A DNA stretch of 64,000 nucleotides from Arion vulgaris (GCA_020796225.1 CM036754.1:15449367-15513366), one strand, 5' to 3'; positions 30,425 through 42,035 are shown, counted from the stretch's first letter. Notes: generated by a model not told the origin, from the sequence alone. Numbers and translations: made by a program.

Positions 30425-31338
30425 AGTAATCTTGAGAAATGGCGTAGGCGATCATGGATCTCCACAAATCTCTGTCGTTGGTGTTTGCAATCAACAATAG
30501 TCCATCGCAAGTGATGATGACAACATCTCAGACGTGACTTGCACCCTGGTGTGTGCGAGGTGACAGAGTCAACCTGAACAGAATCCTGACAGGTTCAATC
30601 AGGAACATGCTTGTGCTTGTCTTCGCTGCTCGTTTCCTGTGACTCAACAATACGATGATTCAGCTATTCGGTTCTTTTTTACAGCGACTTTTCTTCCGGA
30701 TTCCAGCCGTTGTCTCAAGCATTTCAACTAAAGTGTCTTTAAGCTTTCGTCACCAAGCTAAACTCGCCCTTCAAGCTCACATCAACTGTTTGGATGCGTT
30801 ATAGGCATTGAGCAAGTGACGACCATCTCAGTTGGCTCTGCACAGTGACTTGGATTATGAGACTTCGCTGTGATTTTGTCCTGCGTTATTTAGTATTCTG
30901 CAGAAGCTTGTGAAATTTAATTTTCTTGCTCTCAACTGTCCATTCTCGCGTACACGCGTTGTTAGACTATGGTTGAATCAACTTAGATGTTGACGCTCTA
31001 CCGTGCCAAGAAGTCAGGCTATCAAACTTTTCTCTCTGTCTTCCTCTGTCTAGTCTACCCTCGATTTTACCGGTTGTCACGTGTTCTAAACCTCCTCCTC
31101 ATCACATGCCGAAAAATGATGACTGCCTCTTTCTTATATTGATAATAACCCTTCTCTGTGTCTTGATCTCATTCAATACCTCAACATTAGTCATTTTAGC
31201 AGTCCATGGGATTCTCATCATTCTTATGTAAAACCACATTTCTGTGGCCCTCAGAGATTTTTCGATCTGTGTGTTCATTGTCCATGACTCGCATCCGTAT
31301 GCCCGTATTAGTTCCATGCAGCACTGAATAACTGGCAT
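30425..31338 (-). mobile_element. LINE 3' fragment, family L-D, split by L-E
   Basis: The upstream part (30983-31338) reads YGCESWTMNTQIEKSLRATE, MMRIPWTAKMTNVEVLNEIK and RQSSFFG; the downstream part (30425-30495) reads LIANTNDRDLWRSMIAYA. Both match the uninterrupted L-D copy at 62106-62470. The gap holds the L-E fragment at 30496-30975. Confidence 0.8.
30496..30975 (-). mobile_element. LINE 3' end, family L-E, nested in L-D
   Basis: Degraded minus-strand sequence parallels the L-E copy at 61233-61990 (TCCATCGCAAGTGATGATGA, GTCTTTAAGC, TATTCTGC). AATCAAC flanks it at 30489-30495 and 30976-30982, a target duplication in L-D. The zinc-finger coding part is decayed here. Confidence 0.7.
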
Positions 31339-31685
31339 TCTGATCGTAATGTAGTAAAATAGTTTTAAAAAATGGTGGCCTTACGTGAGAAACAATTTGT
31401 AGAAAAATCTCAACGATGACAAGAAATGGATATATCTTATTGACGCCGTATGTGTCAAACGGGACATGAATAAGATATAGAGAGATAAATATAGTAATAA
31501 TCATTCAGCAGAATCAATGATAGTAACAGCTTGATGTATATGCTGTTACAACTCGTGAACTCAATAAAATAACATAATACAGATATACTCGAGTACAGTA
31601 ACTCATATGATACACACAATATGGGAAGGATTCACAAAATAAGAGGAAATAGCAAGGAGGTTGACGTACAGTTACTTGCTAAATT
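31339..31685. other. No gene recognised
   Basis: AT-rich spacer. Nothing assignable. Confidence 0.45.
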
Positions 31686-32280
31686 ACTTATTCCTCTCTG
31701 CTCCTCGGGGAGCATAGGGCTTCAACAGTTGTTCGCCACTGTTCCCGGTCTCTGGCGGTTTTATTTATGGTCTCCCAGGATAGTCGAGCACTTTTCAGTT
31801 CCTCAAGAAGAATTCGTTTTCAGGTCTGTTTAGGGCGTCCTCTTTTTCGTTTTTCTTGCGAGTTCCACTCAAGTGCTTGTCTAGTGACACTTGACTGTGT
31901 CTTCCGTAGGGTATGCCGGACCCATCGCCATTTTTTCCTTCTAACCAGGATTTTTTTTTTTTTCCCGCTCCAGAAGCACTTTAGCTTTTCAGCTCTTCGG
32001 CTCGGTGCCATGGACATCGTAACCCTTCGGTTCGGTGCCACGAACACCGTAAATCTGGGGAATCTGTGGCTTTTTCTGCCATCCCACGGAATTGAACCCG
32101 CACACACAGAGGGATAGTCACCCGTAGTCCAACGCGCCACGAACACGCTGGGCAGACGGGCTCTAACCAGGATCATCATGGGCTCCTGTCCTGTTCTTAT
32201 TTACAGGTCTGTGTTTGAAATTCTGTCATGCCATCTCAGTCTGAGAATCTGCAGAAGACACCCGTTGACAAAGTTTTGAC
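31686..32280 (-). mobile_element. LINE C-terminal fragment, family L-K, split by a SINE
   Basis: On the minus strand the words are RRKKWRWVRHTLRKTQSSVT, ALEWNSQEKRKRGRPKQT, then a stop and LSWETINKTARDREQWRTTV. This is the conserved LINE tail with its DR.QWR end. A tRNA-derived SINE (31952-32161) separates the N-terminal part of this fragment from the KKWRW block. Confidence 0.8.
31952..32161 (-). mobile_element. tRNA-derived SINE S5, complete, with target duplication
   Basis: On the minus strand: a tRNA-like head with GTGGCGCGTTGGACTACGGG (A-box region) and GCGGGTTCAATTCCGTGG (B box GGTTCAATTCC, exact), then a body with two GGTTCGGTGCCA-type repeats (CACCGAACCGAAGGGTTACG, CACCGAGCCGAAGAGCTG), ending in a 12-A tail. 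TCTAACCAGGAT flanks it at 31940-31951 and 32162-32173. It appears young: tail and duplication are unmarred. Confidence 0.92.
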
Positions 32281-32640
32281 GCACAGTTACAAGTGATATA
32301 TTGTAAATAGCAATGCCTTCCAAACTAGCATTGGCACACAATTAATCTATTCATGAATAATAACACATGATTAATAGTCGCTAGAACCGTGTATAACATA
32401 ATGTAGTTATGATAACCTGGGATGTTAAACCAAAGAGCAACTAATATATGAATATATGTGAATAAAAGATATACCGGCACCAAACATGTAGAGTTGCCTA
32501 TGTATTGCTAGGGCCACATTGAAGTCTAAGAATAGTAACATTACGATTTACAAGTCATAAGAGGCGAGTAAGGTAGGTTTCGGCTTCGGGGTGGCTACAC
32601 CATCCGGTTAAAAAAAACATTTGCTTCAAAATCAAACCAA
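32281..32640. other. No gene recognised; possible S1 head remnant
   Basis: Mostly AT-rich. At 32550-32585 CATAAGAGGCGAGTAAGG resembles the S1 head block GTCGTAAGAGGCGACTAAGG, just before the 44-bp array. Confidence 0.4.
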
Positions 32641-33611
32641 CCATAAACTAGCATGAGTTGGCTGAGGGTTTGTACCCTACCCTTAGTTAAACTTGCATGA
32701 GTTGGTTGAGGGCCTGTACCATACCCTTAGTTAAACTAACATGAGTTGGCTGAGGTTTGTACCTACCCTTAGTTAAACTTGCTTGAGTTGTCTGAGGGCC
32801 TGTACCATACCCTTAGTTAAACTAACATGAGTTGGCTGAGGGTTTGTACCATACCCTTAGTTAAACTAACATGAGTTGTCTGAGGGCATGTACCCTACCC
32901 TTAGTTAAACTAACATGAGTTGTCTGAGGGCATGTACCATACCCTTAGTTAAACTAACATGAGTTGGTTGAGGGCATGTACCATACCCTTAGTTAAACTA
33001 ACATGAGTTGTCTGAGGGCTGTCCCTACCCTTAGTTAAACTAACATGAGTTGGCTGAGGGTTTGTACCATACCCTTAGTTAAACTAACATGAGTTGGTTG
33101 AGGGCATGTACCATACCCTTAGTTAAACTAACATGAGTTGTCTGAGGGCCTGTGCCCTACCCTTAGTTAAACTAACATGAGTTGGTTGAGGGCATGTACC
33201 ATACCCTTAGTTAAACTAACATGATTTGGTTGAGGGCATGTACCATACCCTTAGTTAAACTAACATGAGTTGGTTGAGGGCATGTACCCTACCCTTAGTT
33301 AAACTAACATGAGTTGTCTGAGGGCCTGTGCCCTACCCTTAGTTAAACTAACATGAGTTGTCTGAGGGCCTGTGCCCTACCCTTAGTTAAACTAACATGA
33401 GTTGTCTGAGGGCCTGTACCATACCCTTAGTTAAACTAACATGAGTTGGCTGAGGGTTTGTACCATACCCTTAGTTAAACTAACATGAGTTGGTTGAGGG
33501 CATGTACCATACCCTTAGTTAAACTAACATGAGTTGTCTGAGGGCCTGTACCCTACCCTTAGTTAAACTAACATGAGTTGTCTGAGGGCCTGTGCCCTAC
33601 CCTTAGTTAAA
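32641..33611. repeat. 44-bp minisatellite
   Basis: About 22 copies sharing ACTAACATGAGTTGGTTGAG and CCATACCCTTAGTTAA, with variants GGCTGAGGGTTT and TGTCTGAGGGCC alternating in blocks. Confidence 0.92.
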
Positions 33612-33651
33612 AAGTCGCCAGAAATAGAGAGAAAGAAAGGAAGAGTATATA

Positions 33652-33908
33652 CAGGGTGTTCAACTTAAAAGCAGCCTGTGAATGGAGCTAATCTGGCATA
33701 TATGTATGGAAATGAGAAGGTTCAGTTATGACGTAGTATAGGTCAAGGTTGTGTGATGGTGTGTAATTGTAGTGCGGGAAGGGCGATGAACAAATGTGAC
33801 GTAGGACAAGCTAGTCAGAACCGGTTTAAATAGTAAATAGACGAGATGCAATGCGTACCTGGCAAATTTCTATTTATCACTGGGGCTGCTTTTAAGTTGA
33901 ACACCCTG
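33652..33908. mobile_element. MITE family M3 (Tc1/mariner-like), copy 1
   Basis: A 257-bp element with identical 25-bp inverted ends beginning CAGGGTGTTCAACTTAAAAG, flanked by TA at 33650-33651 and 33909-33910. No coding. Confidence 0.9.
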
Positions 33909-33910
33909 TA

Positions 33911-34869
33911 CATATCGAGCAGGAAAGGCAGAGAGAAAATAAGAAGATTTGTACAGAAAAAGGAGTGAGGGAAGAAAGAGGGAGAGATGCAGGAAATGAG
34001 AGAAAGATACAGAAGACTGACAAAAGTGAAAAAGAGGAGTGGAAAATAGTGAAATTGAGCTCTTGTTTATGTGATTCGTGATGTTCAAAAACATAGATGT
34101 CTGTTCGAATTTTCAGCAACATCAATAACATATTTATAGCACAATACTTGATGTATATGATATAATGTAATATTGGGGTAAATAAGTTGGTTGACATTAT
34201 GAAATGTTCACGTTGTGTTCTATAGATTACTGTGATTAGAGAGGACACCTTCATAAATAGCAGTAATGATATGCAGTAAAGCAATTGTGTGGGAAAATGA
34301 ATCGGACAAAGCTATAATGGCTGACGTGAACAATCAGAATCGATATAAAGTGTAACAATTAAGGAGAAACTGTGTAGGAAATAGAAGCAATTGAATGAAG
34401 TTGAAATGTTGAAAATTGAAAATAAAGTATAAAGAAAAAGATACAAATAAACTTAATGAAGAAATGCAAATTGGGAAGTAGAAAGTAGACATGTTGGCGG
34501 GAGATAAGAATGAGAATATGAGGAAAGAACAGGAATATGATGTAATATTTATCTTTTAGTCTCGAGGGACCATAGGAATGTGTCGTTGGGTAGGTATTTT
34601 GTAATTCCATTGGTGACTGTAAAGTCTCCGATATGGTAGTGACAGTCTCTGTCACAGTTCTCATATCTTAATGATGAAGCAGGTCTGTTAAGCTATAATT
34701 ACATCCTGGAGTAAAGCCTCTTTTACTCTTTTTGTTGATCAGACTGTTCAAAATTCAACAGTCCACTTTGCACCTCTTTCACCAGGTACATTTGTTTTTG
34801 GCGACGTTTCTTATGTTCATGTGTTTATATATATATATATATCCTTAATATCTTTTTTATAGCTATATG
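33911..34869. other. No gene recognised
   Basis: Purine-rich then AT-rich DNA with a short (TA)n run at about 34828-34842. A 130-codon minus-strand stretch (33892-34284) lacks motifs and begins inside M3. Confidence 0.45.
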
Positions 34870-34879
34870 AATCTCTGTA

Positions 34880-35010
34880 TTGTGTTCAAGTTATGATTCA
34901 TTTCCTTGTTCTCGTTCTACTGTTCTCCGCCAGATCGTTTTGGGTCTTCCATTTTTTTCCCCTTACCCTCTGGTGTCCTTCTAGGTGCAGTTTTAGTGAC
35001 AGTCTTCATA
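34880..35010 (-). mobile_element. Short LINE C-terminal relic
   Basis: The minus strand reads HLEGHQRV and KWKTQNDLAENSR, close to the GHQRV segment at 51.8-52.0 kb. Low information. Confidence 0.4.
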
Positions 35011-35097
35011 CGTATCACCGAATTTTATGAAACCACATAAACTCACAAAGTTCTAATTTTGAGAATACACAAGTTTGTCACATTAACAATGCTTTTA

Positions 35098-35310
35098 TTC
35101 TTCTTCTTTTGTTGTCACACTGTTACCAGGTTGTTGCACAGTATTGTGGTTTTCTGTTTTTGTTTTGCGTTTTTCTGGTGGCTTGGGTGATTGTTATTTT
35201 TTCTCGTTGACATGATTCTGTTTTGCTATCTAACCATATTTTTCGTGGTCTTCCTCTCTCCTTCTTTCCTCATGTTCTGTTGTAGAAGACTATGTATACT
35301 GTGGAGTAAC
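35098..35310 (-). mobile_element. LINE 3' end, family L-F, with AAG tail
   Basis: Matches the end of the L-F copy at 45.4-45.6 kb in inverted orientation: GAAAACCACAATA, CCACCAGAAA, GAAAGACCACG-like words, ending in an AAG/AAGAA tail at 35098-35110. Confidence 0.65.
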
Positions 35311-35379
35311 TATATTTAGTAAAACTCTGCATTATCGTGGCTATTGCGCTTGATTCTGTCCCTGAATATACCAATTAAT

Positions 35380-35800
35380 CACGCAACTACACCAGAGCAC
35401 TAACTACTTGACTACATTAGTGTACTAACTACTTGACTATACCAGCAAACTAACTTCTTGACTACACCAGTGCACTAACTTCTTGACTACACCAGTGTAC
35501 TAACTCTTACTACACCAGTACACTAACTACTTCACTACACCAGTGCACTAACTACTTCACTACACCAGTACACTAACTACTTGACTACACCAGTGCACTA
35601 ACTACTTCACTACACCATGCACTAACCACTTCACACACCAGTACAACTAACTAACCACTTGACTACACCAGTGCACTAACTACTTGACTATACCAAATGA
35701 CTACACATGCGGTCTAACCACGCAAAAACACCAGTGCACTAACTACTTTACTACACCAGTGCACTAACTACTTCACTACACCAGCGCAATAATGACTTGA
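35380..35800. repeat. 25-bp minisatellite
   Basis: About 16 copies of a unit containing CACCAGTGCACTAACTACTT, ragged near 35600-35720. Confidence 0.9.
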
Positions 35801-36166
35801 CTACACCCAACGTTGTCCGGGCTTAATTCCGCAGTGGAAGTGAAACTTCTTTCCGACCGTAACGGCTCTGGTTGACCCAGCCTCAATTGGGTAGAAGAGA
35901 AACACATGAAAGTAAAGATGGCCGGTGGAGCATTGTCCACATCGGCACACGATGGTCAATGAAAAATATAGGTCTAACAAGGTATTCTCAATAAACCTGA
36001 TGATATTGAAAAGGGTCATTTTTACGATATTTAGTTCAATCCCAAGACCTGTTTAAAACGTGACAGTTTGAACTTTCATAGTTTGCTCTCACATAACACA
36101 TCAGCTCAAGAATGTCAGAGAAGAAATGGAACAATGGAAAAAAGTGTGTGCATCGTCTGATTTATT
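35801..36166. other. No gene recognised
   Basis: Unassigned DNA with no coding or terminal-repeat signal. Confidence 0.45.
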
Positions 36167-36263
36167 GATTGATATCTCTCTCTCTATCTCACGATCCCGG
36201 CCTAGACTGATGAACCAACTTTATCATGAATTTTACCGTGTTTTTAAGGGACTCCGTTCCTCA
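36167..36263 (-). mobile_element. LINE L-H 3' end with GA tail
   Basis: The inverse of the end of the 43.5-kb L-H copy: CTCTCTATCTC at the tail side, then ACGATCCCGGCCTAGACTGA and TTTTAAGGGACTCCGTTCC. It is 5'-truncated. Confidence 0.7.
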
Positions 36264-36515
36264 CTGATTGATATGATCTTCATCATTGCACTTCTGTGAG
36301 TAACTATGTGTGCTCCGATTTCTTTCTTACACAGAAAAATCTCAACCGCAGTTCAAGAACTATGTAGCACCGGCCTCGATGTAATTTTGAAGATGGTAAA
36401 CATATTTTATAAGAATTATAATTTTAAATGTTTTTCCAATGAATTTGAACCGAGTACCTTCGGAGGGAGAGGTGAGTACTTAGCCTCTACGTCACAGACA
36501 CTCCCACATCGTCTG
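36264..36515 (-). mobile_element. tRNA-derived SINE S2, internally deleted
   Basis: On the minus strand the head TGACGTAGAGGCTAAG and CGGTTCAAATTCATTGG (B box exact) is joined to the last S2 block (CTCACAGAAGTGCAATGATG); the middle is missing. The 3' end sits next to the L-H fragment. Confidence 0.7.
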
Positions 36516-36809
36516 CTTTCATTAAGCCTGGAAGCATTCAGACAGAACAGTATAATGCGACACTACGAGACAGGGTTGCCAACTAAATATTGAGAAATTC
36601 GGCCAAACACTGACCGGAAAAAGCCAAAAACCTGGAGAAAAACTGTGCTATTTCATACTCACATCATAAAAAGAGCTCCAAATCAAAGTCATCACTATTC
36701 TCACCACTGAAACCAGCACCATACACTTTGTTTAGTAGATAAGTTATTTACCATATTAAGGGATGCAGTAAAACCCTAGCAACATTTGTTAGATAAGAGC
36801 AGCTCTATT

Positions 36810-39800
36810 CAGAGCCGGATTAGCATAGTAGCAGAAGTAGCAAATGCTACGGTCCCTGCGCTTTGGGGGCTGGCCTCTGGAGCTAAGTTGTCACTAGTCA
36901 TAAACAAGGAACCAAGTTTGGGAGGTGGGTAATAATTTCCCTTTCATTTTTTTTAAATTGAGGTTAGGGCCAAGGTCATGTTTACTCAATTTCGGACTTA
37001 ATTGGGCGGTCACACTGAGCTCATTAACAACGTAACAGTTTTTACTTTTTGTATAGAGTGTCTCTTGTGTGCACACGCTTCTAATAAACGAAAACTTGAA
37101 AGCTTGAACAAAAGAACAATTAAATTTGACTCATAACCCAGTTCAAGTCTCTGTTCGTTCAGTAGTTTTTGCGCGCGAAACTTAGTTTAAAATAAATGCA
37201 AGTGGGCGTATGAAATATTGTTCTAAGACATGAGCAGATCTGGGCACTCCTAAATAAATTTCATGTCATTCACGTTTTTGTGAGAAACTGTTTTGCACTC
37301 GACTAGATGTCCCAGAAAATAATGCGAGGGAGGGCCAAATGATTAAACAGAAAACTTGGACACACTTGAAGGAGCCGCAACAAGAAGCCGCAACACAGAG
37401 CTGCATAATTTTACAGAGAAGCACACAAACGGACACAGAGAGTAATTTTTTATTTGTTCTGCTAACTTTGAATGTATTTAAATCCTCCCATCTTGTTATT
37501 TTATTATTATTTTATTTTACATAGCTAATTTTATGTTTCAGTGAGAAATTAATTTTTAAAAATAGTTTCTATCATTTTCGTTTTCAATGAATTCAAATGT
37601 TTTAAATCAGAGTTATAGTCATGTTAAGTGGTTAAATTACGAAGCACCCTGTATATAATATATCATCATGAGTAAATTGTTATATGATAAAACGCTGTCC
37701 AAACTTTCACATTTATATGTTATATTAGTAGAAAGTAGAAGAATTACATTTTATTTGTAAATTCATTTTCTCTTCCCAGATTGAGATAGACATCATGAGC
37801 AGCAGAGCCAGAGATACGGGTCGACATTACGCTTCTGGAAGTGCAAAGCGTAAAGCACAAGATGAAAAGGAAAAATATAACCAAGTTCTTGTATCAAAAC
37901 ACGCAAGCTGTCTGAATTTTTAATGTCGTGTAATGGTGCTGAATCCAAAGAAATCGAAGCAGAAAATATAGAAGTCGCGTCTCACAGTATAGTAGATGAA
38001 GATAGTGATATAGAACAATCATCATTACCAATATTAAGATCAGCAACTCTTCACGATTTAGCCACGTTTTCCACAAGACAAACTGAAGTCGAATGTACAG
38101 CAAGTCCTTCCAATTTAGCCATATCATTTTCAAGCCAAAGAGAGGCAGAAAGCACAGCACATGCTTCCAATGTAGCAACATCTTCTACAAGCCAAAAGCA
38201 CAACGAAAATAAAATGTACTCCAACGATATTGGTGAATGGCCAATCAACTTCAATCGAGATTATTGGATTGCGAAAGGAAGCAGCGAAGTGCAACATATG
38301 AACAGTGATTTCTTGTCTTCCAAAAAAAACATACGATAAAGAAAACAATCCACGAATTTGTCGAAAATCGTTTTCACATATACACATAAACCAACAAACA
38401 AAACTCATGTGAGAGATTGGTTGTGTTATTCAGAAACTAAAGGACAACTTTTCTGTTTGTTTGCAAAGTTACTGATTCAGACTGTTCGTCACGGTTTACG
38501 AAAGAAAGATTTGACGATTGGAAAAACGCAAATAATTTGTTGAAAAGACATGAAGAAAGCACCTCCCATAGACAAGCGATAATTTCTCTGTTAGTTTGCA
38601 AAAGAAAGATGCTCGTGTCGATTCTCAACTTGTAAGCCAAATTGAGACCGAACAAACATATTGGCGGACACTTTTGGAGCGAATTACTTCAGTAATCCAA
38701 TTTTTAGCAGAACGAGGTCTTGCATTTCGGGTAGGGATGAAATTATTGGTTCACCTAATAATGGAAATTATTTAGGTTTGTTGGAATTAATAGCCAAATT
38801 TGACATTTTTCTGGCTCAGCATATAAATACTTATGCAAATAAAGGAAAGGGACATACATCATACTTATCAAAAACAACATAGGAGGAATGTATCCATCTA
38901 ATTGCATCAAGCTTACTGGATCATATTATTTGCGAAATTAAGAAATGCAAGTACTATTCCGTATCACTGGACTCTACTCCAGACATTTCGCATGTGGACC
39001 AACTCACTCTAATAGTGCGCTATGTGTTACCATCTGGACCAGTGGAAAGGTTTGTGAAGTTCTTGGATATGGAAGGTCATACTGCTGAACAACTCGCCCA
39101 AAGTTTACTTGATTTTTAAAGGAAAATGGCATTGATATCAAAGACTGTCGCGGTCAAAGCTATGACAATGCCAGCAACATGAGTGGGAAATACAACGGCT
39201 TACAAGCACGCATTAAGGAGATAAATAAGTACGCAGAATACATTCCCTGCTTTGCACATTCACTGAATTTGGTTGCGAAGTGTGCTGCAGAATGTTGTAT
39301 AGAAGCATCCATTTTTTCGATTTTGTTGAAAGTCTCTATACATTCTTTTCCGCTTCTACCTATCGATGGGGCATTCTTACAAAAGCACTGGAAGATACAG
39401 GCTCAAAACTCCCGACTTTGAAGAGACTGTCGGACACCAGGTGGTCTTCCCGAGCTGATGCGACAAAAGCACTTTTATGTGGTTTTACCATTATCAAACA
39501 AGTTTTGATGACATCTCAAATAACATGGATCAAAAGGTAGAGTGTCGTAATCAAGCGTATGGGCTAGTTTTGGAGATGAGTAAGTTGGAAACGGGAATAG
39601 TTAGCATTTTATGGAACGGAATTCTAGAACGCTTGCAAGCGTCTAGCGCTTCATTACAGTCACCTGATCAAGACCTTAACACGGGATATGCTCTTTATGA
39701 ATCGTTACACGGGTACGTTCAAGCAATGCGGCCTACATTTTCAGATATTGAGGCCAAAGCCAAAATCCTGACTCACTGTCAAGAATATCAGCAACAAACT

Positions 39801-40536
39801 TCACGACGACGCAAGCGAAATACTAAGTACGACGATTTTAGTGGCTCTACTACGCTCGATGAAGTTGTAGAAAATCAAACACCCAAACAAAAATTTGAAA
39901 GTCAGGTGTTTATTGTCATAATTGATAATGTACTCTGCCTTAGCTAAACGCATGGAAGCGTACCATAGAGGGACTGATGTATTTGGAACATTTCGGCAGT
40001 TAAAATCTATTACAGCAGAAGAATCTTGAAAAGAACTCCAAATATTGTCAGCTCTTACCAAGAGGATTTGAAGAAAGCCTAGGCGACGAACTTGTGCAGT
40101 TCGCTGAACTTCTTAAAACTAATGTAGCTGATGCTATTAGCAACGAAAAGAATGAGGCCCTTGAACTGCAATTTTATAAACTTATAATGGAAAATTCATT
40201 AGAGTCGTGTTTCCCAAATGTAGAAATAGTCTTACGAATTTACTTGTCTTTAATGATTACTAACTGCAGCGGAGAACGTTCTTTTCAACATTAAAGCGTA
40301 TAAAAGTGAGTTAAGAAACATGATGGGACAAGATCGTCTAAATAACCTCACCTTAATGAACATTGAATGCAATTTACTTAGAGAAATTGATTTGTCTAGT
40401 ATTATCTCTAAATTTGCTCACATTAAATCGAGACAAGTTTGTTTGTAAAATTTATGTTTTATTATTTATTATCATACAAAACTTAGGGCCCTGCGCTAAA
40501 GTTTGCTAGGGCCCGCGCTGGTCTAATCCGGCTCTG
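36810..40536 (+). mobile_element. hAT transposon with intact ends
   Basis: A 3727-bp element. Terminal inverted repeats begin CAGAGCCGGATTAG, identical over 14 bp at both ends. GCTCTATT flanks it exactly at 36802-36809 and 40537-40544, the 8-bp duplication of hAT elements. The single gene inside (37795-40448) resembles ZMYM1-like hAT proteins. A deleted relative lies at 3801-4132. Confidence 0.93.
37795..40448 (+). pseudogene. hAT (ZMYM1-like) transposase, frame-shifted
   Basis: The reading begins MSSRARDTGRHYASGSAKRK at 37795, after a splice-acceptor-like TTTTCTCTTCCCAG. Pieces in order: EWPINFNRDYWIAKGSSEVQ; VRDWLCYSETKGQLFCL (N-terminal zinc-finger region); EIIGSPNNGNYLGLLELIAK; SLDSTPDISHVDQL; DIKDCRGQSYDNASNMSGKY; YIPCFAHSLNLVAKCAAECC; and the C-terminal hAT dimerisation part ITNCSGERSF, then LKRIKSELRN and RLNNLTLMNIE, ending at 40448. 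At least six frameshifts or stops break it. The motif order is that of hAT transposases in animals. It cannot be active as it stands. Confidence 0.88.
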
Positions 40537-40675
40537 GCTCTATTCTTATTCTCACTATCGTCCCAAGCAGCTGGAGTTGCGTTCTATTTCTAGCTTTTGT
40601 TTTAACTAATGACCATTTTCAAAATAAGCCAAATTTGTCGAATCTGGCTTTAAAAAGGCCAAATTGACAACCCTG

Positions 40676-40989
40676 CTAAGAGATTGTTATGACAAACTGT
40701 TTCGTACATTATTTGCCAGTCTTCCTATTAAAGTTTATTTTATTTGACAGTCTCAAAGTTGATATTCTTATTTTGGCACATAATCTTGATATTATGAATT
40801 ATTTATATTTAGACTCAACATTCACAAATCTTGTCCCTCTGGGGATTCTTTTATTTTGGCTGTAACTTGTTGTGTCTTATTTCTACTTCTTCACCATCTT
40901 TCACCTTTCAACTCCCAACGGAGCACATGTCTTCAACAAACTTCTTCCAGCTCTTCCTCTCTCTTGTCATCCTTTCAAATTCTTTCCAT
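40676..40989. other. No gene recognised
   Basis: AT-rich spacer after the hAT nest. Confidence 0.45.
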
Positions 40990-41416
40990 CAGTTATCAGT
41001 TATATGAGGACTATCATCATAAAACTCCGGACATGTCCATATGTACCCCGATCTCCTCCTCAGCAAATCCAGCAGCGTCCAGTGACCCAATACGCCAGTT
41101 CGATGTTGATTAATCAATCTCCTTGCATATTTAGTATGTCGTTCTTTTCGGCTTCACCAATATTGACACCCATCTCTCTCAATCTGGTCAGCGAGTGGGA
41201 TTCACAGCCCTGAAACACCTCTGTTCGGAAAGACTCTCTCAATGCGTGAAGAATGTCACTTCGATCCATGGCAACTCCCTCTGACATTGTAGCCAAGCCA
41301 GCCAATCTATCAGCTCGTTCATTACCCCTAACTCCTGCGTGCCCAGGGACAAAAATGATGGTTATTTCTCTGATCATTGTCTGTACCAGTACCTCCACCC
41401 AGTTGCGTCTCACCAC
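40990..41416 (-). mobile_element. I-group LINE 3' end with RNase H, family J3
   Basis: The minus frame reads VRRNWVEVLVQTMIREITII, FVPGHAGVRGNERADRLAGL, SHSLTRLREMGVNIGEAEKN and stops at 41114; in a shifted frame the tail continues INQHRTGVLGHWTLLDLLRR. The last aspartate of RNase H is present (NERAD). It is 5'-truncated within the RNase H domain. Confidence 0.78.
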
Positions 41417-41459
41417 TCCTTATTCGACTTTACCAATCATTCTTTCCATATTTTACCTA

Positions 41460-41890
41460 TCCTTTTAGTATCAGTCTTCAGCTCTCTTCTCCAGGTATGT
41501 CTAGGCCTTCCTCAACTCCTCTCTCCTGCGGATTCCAAAAACAGTGCCTGTCTTGCTATGCTTTCAGTCGGTATTCTCAATGTGTATCCTTTCCATCGCC
41601 AGCGACTTTTCCTGAGCTCTTTCTCCACTGGTATCTGCTTAGTTCTTTCTCCACTGGTATCCGCTTAGTTCTTTATGAGTTCCTCATTCGTAATCTTATC
41701 ATCCCATCTCAGACCTCCTATTCTACATCAACATCCATTTATAGTCTGTAGTTCTCTGGTGGTTACTTTTATTGTCCTCTAGATTTCCGAGCACTGACTT
41801 CCCATTTGATTGAAAGATTCTCAGCTTTGTGTTTGTTTGATCTCCTTTCACTTCCATATCTTACTCAAATGCAATAAAGTTTATCATTGA
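41460..41890 (-). mobile_element. LINE C-terminal fragment, family L-G
   Basis: Matches 29263-29670 at DNA level (CCATCGCCAGCG, CTGAGCTCTTTCTCCACTG, CATCTCAG, CAGCTTTGTG). A short tandem duplication of TTCTTTCTCCACTGGTATC lies at 41620-41670. Degraded. Confidence 0.65.
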
Positions 41891-42035
41891 TTTTTGTATT
41901 ATTATCTTGTCATCTTTGTTTATTCCCCGTTCTGTGACTATGTTGCTACCAAGGTATGTGCCTTATGTTCATGATATCAATTATTTGCTCGCTGACTCTT
42001 GTTTTAGAATGTCTTTCCATCCATCAGTAAACCAC

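Larger units (their letters stand above)
36571..40675. mobile_element. hAT-like MITE, split by the larger hAT
   Basis: The outer ends CAGGGTTGCCAACT and CAGGGTTGTCAATT (inverted) are flanked by CTACGAGA (36563-36570) and CTAAGAGA (40676-40683), 7 of 8 matching. Without the inserted hAT and one copy of its duplication it is about 370 bp and non-coding. Both subterminal regions share AATTCGGCC/GAATCTGGC-like words. Confidence 0.8.

Noticed and set aside
32641..33611. 44-bp array as tandem tRNA D-arm/A-box sequence
   Set aside because: GTTGGTTGAGG resembles a D-arm but the A-box pattern fails at the last fixed position and there is no B box next to the array, unlike the 18-bp array.
33892..34664. 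Two open frames of 130 and 101 codons on the minus strand
   Set aside because: Phe/Ser/Leu-rich readings of purine-rich plus-strand DNA, one beginning inside a MITE. No domain or repeat copy supports them.
37500..37800. Host gene exon before the hAT transposase
   Set aside because: The splice-acceptor-like site lies inside the hAT terminal repeats, so any exon would belong to the transposon. No upstream coding sequence is recognisable.
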